Of a DNA stretch of 7,530 bases, positions 1 through 4,142 are shown one piece after another (within the stretch, counting starts at the first letter, position 1; each line of letters starts with the position of its first letter). The DNA is from an uncultured Clostridia bacterium (GTDB lineage Bacteria; Bacillota; Clostridia; Lachnospirales; Lachnospiraceae). The notes under the pieces were generated by a model, which did not search any database, was not told the DNA's origin, and worked only from the letters and a program-made list of their open reading frames with translations. Both the position numbers and the translations under genes were made by a program. Where the stretch lies: positions 1 through 7,530 of the forward strand of contig CAMUFS010000145.1 of assembly GCA_947088195.1 (NCBI GenBank). Direction: 5' to 3'.

Positions 1-392
1 AAAGACATGAATAATAGTGAATTTATAGAGATGAATTTACATTGCATCGCGCGTCTGGTTGAATAAGCAGCGTTCCAGTGAGAGGAAGGGAATGGAAGAA
101 GGTAAAGATATTGAATAAGAAAGCAAATGACTGTGCGTTACAACATATCAAGACTTTTCGAGATCAAGCAGCAAAGGGTGTTATAGCAGACTTTGGAGAA
201 CCATGTCAAAGTTGTATTCATAAAGAGAAATGTAGATTTGATTGGTTCTCCATTCTGTCACCAATACGAAAGTATTCTGATATAAAGATTAGTATGGTTG
301 TTCAGGAGCGGAATCCACGACTGGACAATATCCTGAACGAGATTGTGAAGGATAAGGACATTCACTTTGATAAGGACAAGAAAAATTCATAA
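1..392 (+). pseudogene. Frameshifted paralogue of the 634-1068 gene (5' end outside window)
   Basis: Bases 1-63 read in frame as KDMNNSEFIEMNLHCIARLVE and end at TAA 64-66. This matches residues 5-25 of the protein starting at 634 (KDMSNSKFTEMDLHCIARLLQ), and the DNA is similar too. If two bases (TA) at about 64-65 are dropped, the reading passes into the open frame that runs to 392 and keeps the alignment (LVE-SSVP against LLQ-SSFQ). The downstream part carries CQSC-x5-C, the same Cys spacing as the paralogue's CMYC-x5-C. The simplest reading is one gene broken by a 2-nt insertion. I see no slippery heptamer that would suggest programmed frameshifting. The C-terminal part is otherwise not clearly similar to the paralogue. 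The real start lies left of the window, presumably behind another copy of the promoter cassette. Confidence 0.5.
111..392 (+). CDS. Small Cys-motif protein, possible downstream fragment of a broken gene
   Basis: This is an open frame of about 94 residues with a CQSC-x5-C cluster (a likely metal site), followed by a charged C-terminus rich in Lys and Asp. The frame is open from 63, with a GTG at 78 that has no ribosome site. I prefer TTG 111 because AAGAAGG lies 8 nt upstream. It may be translated alone or be only the tail of the frameshifted gene described at 1-392. Its 3' end overlaps the leftward gene at 289-513 by 104 nt, more than the other convergent pairs in the array. That overlap is a reason to doubt that both are intact and functional. 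I do not recognise the family. The Cys cluster links it to the 634-1068 protein. Confidence 0.5.
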   Translation: MNKKANDCALQHIKTFRDQAAKGVIADFGEPCQSCIHKEKCRFDWFSILSPIRKYSDIKISMVVQERNPRLDNILNEIVKDKDIHFDKDKKNS

Positions 393-513
393 TTTTATAT
401 CCCGGAGTTGGTGATCCAAGTAGAGATATTTCATTATAGGTGATATTAATAGTTTGTTCTTGATTGGTATATGGACAATTTGATGAGTAGTGAATATTTA
501 TTTTTCGGGTCAT
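289..513 (-). CDS. Small Cys-rich protein, array family member 1
   Basis: A 74-residue protein of unknown function. The leftward transcript has AAAGGAG 8 nt before the ATG at 513-511, so the start is well supported. The sequence has CPYTNQ near residue 13, a TINIT strand, then a C-terminal cluster C-x5-C-x9-C-P-V-V-D. The same order (CP near the N-terminus, a T/S-I strand, paired Cys, then CP-[IV]-[FV]-D) recurs in the leftward proteins at 1031-1258 and 1739-1927, so these are divergent paralogues. Four or more Cys in so short a protein suggest a zinc-stabilised fold; that is inference. It is driven by the cassette at 520-637 and converges on the rightward frame ending at 392, with a 3' overlap of 104 nt. 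There is no signal peptide or membrane segment, so it should be cytoplasmic. Confidence 0.7.
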   Translation of the reverse strand: MTRKINIHYSSNCPYTNQEQTINITYNEISLLGSPTPGYKIMNFSCPYQSECPYPSQSRSGYCPVVDSAPEQPY

Positions 514-519
514 TACGTG

Positions 520-637
520 TTCTCCTTTCTATATATACTCGGCTTGGCAGAGCCTGTATATCTATTATAGGAAGATTAGAAAGGAAAAACAATAAAAAAT
601 TATGGTTTTTATAATTAATATGAGAGGGAAGAGGTGA
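520..637. promoter_or_regulatory. Divergent promoter cassette A
   Basis: First of four homologous intergenic cassettes. Leftward promoter: -35 TTGTTT (complement of 587-592), 17-nt spacer, -10 TATAAT (complement of 564-569). Rightward -10 is TATAAT at 610-615; the matching -35 position (AAAACA, 586-591) is poor. A dyad at 536-558 (TAC-tc-GGCT-n6-AGCC-t-GTA) sits where the leftward mRNA should begin. Both stem arms differ from the GGCG/CGCC of the other cassettes, but pairing is kept. AAAGGAG serves the leftward gene. Confidence 0.75.
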
Positions 638-1068
638 AAAGCAACAAAGACATGAGTAATAGTAAATTTACAGAGATGGATTTACATTGTATTGCGCGGC
701 TGCTTCAAAGCTCATTTCAAGCACCAAAACAGAAAAAAATCGAAACGGTCAGGAGCTTTTATGGGTGTATGTACTGCAAATATGCGTTTGAATGTATCAG
801 GGCCGTAGAGCAAAAAGGGGAACCATTCCATTACTATAAAGTACTTAAAAAACTGGAAGAATTAACCGGTGTTTATGAAAGGAGTACCCCATGTGCTCTT
901 AACCCTGATGATATTGGCCGTAGATTCTTTCCAGCATCTTATTATGTGGAACATCCAGAATTAATTCTTGAGCTCGAAAAGATTCATCCAAGAAGTATGA
1001 TGAATGGTTTTAAAGCATCTTTGGAGAAACTTATAATTTATTCCAGAGAAAAACCTGATCAAAAATAG
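634..1068 (+). CDS. Cys-motif protein of the array (unknown function)
   Basis: A 144-residue cytoplasmic protein with C45-x2-C48-x5-C54 and a further C87 (STPCALNPDD), together a plausible four-Cys metal site. The C-terminal third is helical and charged. I do not recognise the family. Residues 5-25 match the fragment at the left edge of the window, so at least two copies existed. The start is uncertain. GTG 634 has AGGGA about 4 nt upstream and is kept. The GAGGTGA that overlaps it could instead serve ATG 652 (M7), but at a long 14-nt spacing. It is transcribed from the rightward promoter of cassette A and converges on the leftward gene at 1031-1258, overlapping it by 38 nt. Unlike the next three rightward genes it lacks the shared VNQSEK N-terminus, so the array carries at least two rightward gene types behind one promoter type. 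Confidence 0.75.
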   Translation: MKSNKDMSNSKFTEMDLHCIARLLQSSFQAPKQKKIETVRSFYGCMYCKYAFECIRAVEQKGEPFHYYKVLKKLEELTGVYERSTPCALNPDDIGRRFFPASYYVEHPELILELEKIHPRSMMNGFKASLEKLIIYSREKPDQK

Positions 1069-1258
1069 GACAGTTATTAGGATCTGCGCCTCGCCCACAC
1101 TCGAAACGATGATTGCATAGGTTCTCTTTGGGAGTTGCATAGTCAGAAGAACCAAGCACTCTGTAACATATATTTGTTAAATAAAACAAGGAAGCATTGA
1201 TTGTCACATCTTCATCTAAGAATGGACAAAATCCTTTAATACTAACATTTTTTTGCAT
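1031..1258 (-). CDS. Small Cys-rich protein, array family member 2
   Basis: A 75-residue protein starting MQKNVSIKGFCPF. It has the family layout: CP at residues 11-12, a TINAS strand, then LC-x5-EC and a final NCPIFD. The MQK start, the GFCP context and the CPIFD end are shared with the 1739-1927 protein; the middle differs. A conserved small zinc-binding fold is inferred from the Cys pattern. Function is unknown. AAAGGA lies about 7 nt before the ATG. It is expressed leftward from cassette B and overlaps the 3' end of the 634-1068 gene by 38 nt, so the two transcripts are complementary at their ends and may affect each other's expression or stability. Confidence 0.72.
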   Translation of the reverse strand: MQKNVSIKGFCPFLDEDVTINASLFYLTNICYRVLGSSDYATPKENLCNHRFECGRGADPNNCPIFDQVFLWNKL

Positions 1259-1263
1259 AATAA

Positions 1264-1385
1264 TCCTTTCCTTTCTTTGTACTTGGCGCGGTAACGCCTG
1301 TATAAAAATTATAGTTTAATTTAGGATAGGAGACAATAAGAAGTTATGATTTTTATAATTATATGAGAGAAAAGAGGTGAAGGTA
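1264..1385. promoter_or_regulatory. Divergent promoter cassette B
   Basis: Leftward promoter: TTGTCT (complement of 1331-1336), 17 nt, TATAAT (complement of 1308-1313). Rightward promoter: GAGACA 1330-1335, 18 nt, TATAAT 1354-1359. The two -35 boxes overlap by five bases, so only one polymerase can bind at a time. The dyad at 1280-1302 (TAC-tt-GGCG-n6-CGCC-t-GTA) begins near the expected leftward +1. AGAGGTGA at 1373-1380 is the rightward ribosome site. Confidence 0.8.
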
Positions 1386-1742
1386 GTGAATCAGTCAGAA
1401 AAGCGGAAATTTGAGGAATTGGAGAAAAGATTAAGTATTCTTGAAAATCAAGTTCAGATTCAATTACCCGAAGAGCTGCAGCATAACATAAAATTTGCTG
1501 ATAAGAAAGGACCAATGAAGTCGAAGCATCAAGTAGTTGTTGAAACAAATTTGTTAAATAAAACAAGGATCATGATTGATGGAATAGATTTTTCAGAAAG
1601 TATTTCCAGCATTAAGTTTGTACATAATGCTGGAATACCTGCAACAATGGAAATGTCAATTATAAATTGTGAGATAAATTTAAAATTTCCGCGTATTCCT
1701 AATTTGCCAGAACCATTTAATTTATATTATAGACCTATTTAA
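1386..1742 (+). CDS. Coiled-coil leader protein with variable C-terminus, array paralogue 1
   Basis: A 118-residue protein of unknown function. The start chosen is GTG 1386: AGAGGTGA ends 5 nt before it, whereas GTG 1377 lies inside that ribosome site. Residues 1-35 or so (VNQSEKRKFEELEKRLSILE and on) form a charged, heptad-like helix. This is shared in protein and DNA with the rightward genes at 2054 and 2641, then the sequences diverge. The C-terminal part (TRIMIDGIDF, then a beta-rich stretch and FPRIPNLPEPF) loosely resembles small phage proteins with an IDG-type beta strand; that is weak. The 3' end overlaps the leftward gene at 1739-1927 by only 4 nt (end-to-end convergence). It is driven by cassette B. 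A common leader with interchangeable C-termini suggests the helix docks on a common partner while the tails differ in target. That is inference. Confidence 0.75.
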   Translation: MNQSEKRKFEELEKRLSILENQVQIQLPEELQHNIKFADKKGPMKSKHQVVVETNLLNKTRIMIDGIDFSESISSIKFVHNAGIPATMEMSIINCEINLKFPRIPNLPEPFNLYYRPI

Positions 1743-1927
1743 CAAAGTAGATCGTCGAATATAGGGCAATTAATACATGGATCATTGATATTGTTGTATT
1801 GACAATAGAAAGATTGTGGTTCGCAAAAATCTGTTTGTAATGCTGAACAGATAACGAATGTAACTATAATAGAGGTTTCTTTATTTTGTTTTGGACAATA
1901 GCCTACAATATGTTTTCTTTTTTGCAT
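1739..1927 (-). CDS. Small Cys-rich protein, array family member 3
   Basis: A 62-residue protein with eight Cys, including the last residue: YCPKQNKET, then an SIIV strand, C-x8-C-x6-C, and DPCINCPIFDDLLC. It is the clearest zinc-ribbon-like member. CINC and the final CPIFD match the other leftward proteins, and it shares the MQK start with member 2. AAAGGAG lies about 8 nt before the ATG at 1927-1925. Expressed leftward from cassette C, it meets the rightward gene ending at 1742 with a 4-nt overlap. No membrane segment or signal peptide is seen. Function is unknown. A regulatory or protein-binding role for such small Cys-rich phage proteins would be a guess. Confidence 0.72.
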   Translation of the reverse strand: MQKRKHIVGYCPKQNKETSIIVTFVICSALQTDFCEPQSFYCQYNNINDPCINCPIFDDLLC

Positions 1928-1930
1928 ATT

Positions 1931-2053
1931 TTGTCTCCTTTCTTTTATACTCGGCGCGGCAACGCCTGTACAATAAGTATAGTTTAATTTGGTATAGGAG
2001 ACAATAAGGGATTACCATTTTTATAGTTATATAGGAGAAAAGAGGTGAAAATA
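1931..2053. promoter_or_regulatory. Divergent promoter cassette C
   Basis: Leftward promoter: TTGTCT (complement of 1999-2004), 17 nt, TATACT (complement of 1976-1981). Rightward promoter: GAGACA 1998-2003, 18 nt, TATAGT 2022-2027. Both -10 boxes are one base off consensus, so this cassette may be the weakest. The dyad at 1948-1970 (TAC-tc-GGCG-n6-CGCC-t-GTA) is intact. AGAGGTGA at 2041-2048 serves the rightward gene. Confidence 0.8.
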
Positions 2054-2278
2054 GTGAATCAGTTAGAAAAGCAAAAGCTTAAGGAATTAAATGAAAGAAA
2101 GTTGAAGAAGGTATCAAAAAAGAAAATCCGAAGAGTAGAAAAAGTGATGCAGAGTCTTTTTATAGAACCACACGCTCATACTTATATAAATATGTATTTG
2201 GCATTACAAGAATTACAATTTCAAGGCAAGTATGAACTTGTGATACAGATATGTGATGTATTGATAAAAACAATTTAA
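2054..2278 (+). CDS. Coiled-coil leader protein with variable C-terminus, array paralogue 2
   Basis: A 74-residue protein. GTG 2054 is chosen because AGAGGTGA ends 5 nt before it; GTG 2045 lies inside the ribosome site. The first 16 or so residues (VNQLEKQKLKELNERK) follow the leader shared with the genes at 1386 and 2641. A very basic stretch comes next (KLKKVSKKKIRRVEK), which could bind nucleic acid. The C-terminal 45 residues (HTYINMYLALQELQFQGKYE and on) look like a single helical hairpin with TPR-like spacing; this is a by-eye impression. It is driven by cassette C and followed by a possible terminator hairpin at 2300-2327 before the convergent broken gene. This is the one convergent pair without overlap. 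Function unknown. Confidence 0.72.
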   Translation: MNQLEKQKLKELNERKLKKVSKKKIRRVEKVMQSLFIEPHAHTYINMYLALQELQFQGKYELVIQICDVLIKTI

Positions 2279-2299
2279 ATGTAATGCTAAATCTTATGA

Positions 2300-2327
2300 G
2301 AAGAAGGGAGATTTATTCTCCCTCTTC
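2300..2327. terminator. Possible bidirectional terminator between convergent genes
   Basis: Stem GAAG-(a)-AGGGAGA, loop TTTAT, AGGGAGA complement TCTCCCT, then CTTC: 11 pairs with one bulged A. It sits in the gap between the rightward gene ending at 2278 and the leftward frame ending at 2352. The downstream T run is poor on the plus strand (TAATTTTA a few bases later) and absent on the minus strand, so termination is plausible but not certain. Confidence 0.45.
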
Positions 2328-2351
2328 CAGTAATTTTACATGATTAGACTA

Positions 2352-2513
2352 TTAAGATGTTTCTACAAGTTCTGGATGACATTTAGGGCAAACTTTATTG
2401 CCATAAATTGATGAGCCATCATAAGATAATGATTTGTTGTGATCTGGATGTTTTTTAGCGGGAACAAGTGGTGTGCCACATTTTTTGCAAACGGGTGTTT
2501 TGATTTTTTACAT
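2352..2513 (-). pseudogene. Zinc-ribbon gene with a stop at codon 2
   Basis: The leftward frame from ATG 2513-2511 reads M-stop-KIKTPVCKKCGTPLV, continues through a 53-codon frame and ends at TAA 2354-2352. C9-x2-C12 and C42-x2-C45 (VCKKCG and VCPKCH) form a clean two-knuckle zinc ribbon. The ribosome site (AAAGGAG, 7 nt from the ATG) is intact. The other leftward genes start ATG-CAA-AAA or ATG-ACC; here ATG-TAA-AAA differs from the CAA form by one C-to-T change. No other start with a usable ribosome site is seen, so the frame is probably silent unless the stop is read through or a downstream non-standard codon is used. The protein is not a sequence relative of the other leftward members, only a positional one. 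It is transcribed from cassette D. Confidence 0.65.
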
Positions 2514-2520
2514 ATTGAAA

Positions 2521-2640
2521 GCTCCTTTCTATATACTCGGCGCGGCAATGCCTGTACAACAATTATAGTTTAATTTGAAATAGGAGACAATAAGATATTA
2601 TGGTTTTTATAATTATAATAAGAGAAAAGAGGTGAAGGTA
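2521..2640. promoter_or_regulatory. Divergent promoter cassette D
   Basis: Leftward promoter: TTGTCT (complement of 2585-2590), 17 nt, TATAAT (complement of 2562-2567). Rightward promoter: GAGACA 2584-2589, 18 nt, TATAAT 2608-2613. The dyad at 2534-2556 has GGCG opposite TGCC, a G-U pair in one RNA strand. GAGGTGA at about 2629-2635 serves GTG 2641. TATGGTTTTTATAATTA is identical to cassette A. Confidence 0.8.
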
Positions 2641-2826
2641 GTGAATCGGTCAGAAAAGAAGAAGGTTAAGAAATTGGAGAAAAGATTGGTTACTCTTGAG
2701 AATCAAGTTCGGGAATTGGCGATTGAAGTATTACAAAAGAATATAAAGTCCACAAGTGATGAAAAAGCAATAGGATCGGAATGGGATAAATCTGAGACTT
2801 TACCATTTGCTGTTTGGGCAAAGTAG
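2641..2826 (+). CDS. Coiled-coil leader protein with ETLPF-VW tail, array paralogue 3
   Basis: A 61-residue protein, the last of the array. GTG 2641 is chosen: GAGGTGA ends 5 nt before it, and GTG 2632 lies inside that site. Residues 1-36 (VNRSEKKKVKKLEKRLVTLE, then NQVRELAIEVLQKNIKS) are a strong heptad helix, closely similar to the N-terminus of the gene at 1386 (there LENQVQ and ELQHNIKF). The tail ends SEWDKSETLPFAVWAK. A second copy of this tail without a gene in front of it lies at 2916-2966. The helix suggests oligomerisation or docking; the tail could be a short linear motif. No function is recognised. It is driven by cassette D, and transcription may continue into the antirepressor at 3000. 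Confidence 0.72.
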   Translation: MNRSEKKKVKKLEKRLVTLENQVRELAIEVLQKNIKSTSDEKAIGSEWDKSETLPFAVWAK

Positions 2827-2882
2827 ATAAATTTGAAATGGTTTGAATAATTAATAGAAGGTTGAAATTTATTTGTTAGGGA

Positions 2883-2909
2883 TTGGCTCCCATAAATAAA
2901 GGGAGCCAA
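2883..2909. other. Perfect 9-bp hairpin without a T tract
   Basis: TTGGCTCCC (2883-2891), loop ATAAATAAA, GGGAGCCAA (2901-2909). It lies between the last array gene and the antirepressor. No run of T follows on either strand, so it is not a standard terminator. It could be an mRNA processing or stability element upstream of the antirepressor, or a protein-binding dyad. Confidence 0.5.
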
Positions 2910-2915
2910 AGAATA

Positions 2916-2966
2916 GAATCGAAATGTGATGAATTTGAGACGTTACCATTTGTTGTTTGGGGATAA
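2916..2966 (+). repeat. Orphan duplicate of the ETLPF-VW tail module
   Basis: Reads ESKCDEFETLPFVVWG then TAA. It matches the last codons of the 2641-2826 gene (GSEWDKSETLPFAVWAK, repeat copy at 2776-2826) in 37 of 43 aligned bases. There is no credible start: the frame opens at TAG 2877, and only a TTG within the hairpin precedes it. It is best read as the 3' remnant of a lost paralogue, marking the right edge of the array. Confidence 0.65.
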
Positions 2967-2999
2967 AGGAAAATAGCTATAGTTCGAGAAAGGAAAAAA

Positions 3000-3728
3000 A
3001 TGAACGGACTTATTACAGTCAATTTTGACACACAAACGGTATCGGCAAGGGAGCTTCATAAGGCACTCGGAATCGAAAAACGGTTCAGTACATGGTTTGA
3101 AACCAATTCGCAAGGTTTCCTCGAAAATGAGGATTTCAGAGGGGTGTACCTTGAGGTACAGGGCAATCAGTACGGAGGAAAACAGACGGTACAGGACTAC
3201 GAAATGTCAGTTGATATGGCAAAGCATATCTGCCTTATGAGTAGAACTGAAAAGGGCAAACAATGTAGACAATACCTAATTGATTTGGAAAAGGCATGGA
3301 ACACACCAGAACAGATATTTGCGAGAGCGTTGAAAATGGCAGATCAGACTATAAACAGATTAAAGTCTGAAAATCATGCACTTACAGAGAGAATTGAACA
3401 GGACAAGCCGAAAATTCTTTTTGCCGATGCAGTTAGTGCAAGCCATACTTCTATCTTAATAGGAGATTTAGCAAAGCTTATCTGTCAGAATGGAGTACAG
3501 ATAGGACAAAAACGTTTGTTTGATTGGTTAAGGGAGAAGAACTATCTGATAAAAAATGGAACATCAAGGAATATGCCACAGCAGAGATATGTGGAGCAGG
3601 GGCTATTTGAAGTAAAGGAGAGCAGTGTACAGAATCCAGATGGAAGTGTGCGGATAACACGGACAACAAAAGTAACGGGGAAAGGACAAGTTTATTTTGT
3701 TAATAAGTTTCTTTCTACGTGCAAATAG
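3000..3728 (+). CDS. Phage antirepressor, AntA-KilAC type
   Basis: A 242-residue protein. Residues 1-100 match the AntA/AntB antirepressor domain: VSARELHKALGIEKRFSTWF, then GFLENEDF and the signature DYEMSVDMAKHICLMSRTEKGKQCRQYL. A helical linker (about 105-135) is followed by a KilAC-type C-terminal DNA-binding domain (about 138-240: ILFADAV, IGDLAKLI, RLFDWLREKNYLI, MPQQRYVEQGLFEV). Length is normal for the family. Known members inactivate phage repressors or otherwise tip the switch to lytic growth; acting on the repressor at 3894-4121 is inferred from position. AAAGGA lies just upstream of ATG 3000. It is followed after 15 nt by a small XRE gene on the same strand, likely co-transcribed. 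No clear own promoter was found; TTGTTT near 2953 with TATAGT near 2980 has a poor 19-nt spacer. Confidence 0.9.
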   Translation: MNGLITVNFDTQTVSARELHKALGIEKRFSTWFETNSQGFLENEDFRGVYLEVQGNQYGGKQTVQDYEMSVDMAKHICLMSRTEKGKQCRQYLIDLEKAWNTPEQIFARALKMADQTINRLKSENHALTERIEQDKPKILFADAVSASHTSILIGDLAKLICQNGVQIGQKRLFDWLREKNYLIKNGTSRNMPQQRYVEQGLFEVKESSVQNPDGSVRITRTTKVTGKGQVYFVNKFLSTCK

Positions 3729-3743
3729 TTTTAAAGGAGTGGT

Positions 3744-3941
3744 ATGAGGAAAAATTTGAAAGAAGCCCGCCAGAAGGCGGGCATGACACAGAAAGAGGTT
3801 GCTGAGAAATTAAAGATAAGTGAGCGTTATTATCGTTTTATTGAGGCAGGAACACGTGTTGGAGATTTTGAAATATGGGATTCTTTGGAAGAATTATTCG
3901 GAATTCATCAAAAAATTCTTCGGGAATTGTCTGTCGACTAA
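3744..3941 (+). CDS. Small XRE-family helix-turn-helix regulator
   Basis: A 65-residue protein that is essentially a single HTH_3 domain: NLKEARQKAGMTQKEVAEKL, then KISERYYRFIEAGTR as the recognition region, and EIWDSLEELFGIHQKILREL. It should bind DNA as a dimer. AAAGGAG lies about 5 nt before ATG 3744. It follows the antirepressor closely, so they are likely one transcript. The 3' end overlaps the oppositely oriented XRE repressor by 48 nt, an arrangement that lets each transcript act as antisense to the other. A perfect GC-rich hairpin (GCCCGCC-AGAA-GGCGGGC, 3765-3782) covers codons 8-13. Whether this protein is a second repressor, a Cro-like factor or a partner of the antirepressor cannot be told from sequence. 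Confidence 0.85.
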   Translation: MRKNLKEARQKAGMTQKEVAEKLKISERYYRFIEAGTRVGDFEIWDSLEELFGIHQKILRELSVD

Positions 3942-4121
3942 TTCATCAAGTGAAATATTGTAAAAATCAGCAATTTTAATAAGAGAATTAATACTAGGTT
4001 CTCGTGTTCCTGTTTCGTATGTTTGATATGCTCTTAAGCTAATTTCTAATAAATCAGCAATTTGTTGCCGAGTGAAATTTCTGGAAACTCTTTGTTGCCG
4101 TAGGCTTTCGTGCATATTCAT
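3894..4121 (-). CDS. Phage repressor, XRE-family helix-turn-helix
   Basis: A 75-residue leftward protein with a clear HTH_3 domain: LRQQRVSRNFTRQQIADLLE, then ISLRAYQTYETGTREPSINS and LIKIADFYNISLDELVDRQF. It has no C-terminal cleavage or oligomerisation domain, so it is a short CI-like or immunity repressor, and not of the LexA-cleaved type. AGGAGGT lies 7 nt before ATG 4121; a TTG one codon earlier is only 4 nt away and less likely. A second in-frame ATG is at 4115. It is divergent from the early promoter at 4143-4171, whose spacer holds the likely operator, so it probably shuts that promoter and controls its own synthesis. The tail after ELVDRQ (about 11 residues) is encoded opposite the XRE gene ending at 3941. 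The antirepressor upstream of that gene is the natural antagonist. Confidence 0.88.
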   Translation of the reverse strand: MNMHESLRQQRVSRNFTRQQIADLLEISLRAYQTYETGTREPSINSLIKIADFYNISLDELVDRQFPKNFLMNSE

Positions 4122-4142
4122 CAAATCTACCTCCTAGAAGTC

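Noticed and set aside
1321..1566. Leftward open frame over cassette B and the 1386 gene.
   Set aside because: It runs through the promoter cassette, and the plus-strand gene has a conserved leader shared with two paralogues.
520..2640. CRISPR array or integron-type attC sites as the explanation for the repeats.
   Set aside because: Repeats are about 120 bp, are spaced by whole genes and contain promoters. No short regular spacers, cas genes or integrase are seen, and the dyad lacks the attC core pattern.
2883..2909. The 9-bp hairpin as an intrinsic terminator.
   Set aside because: No T run follows the stem on either strand.
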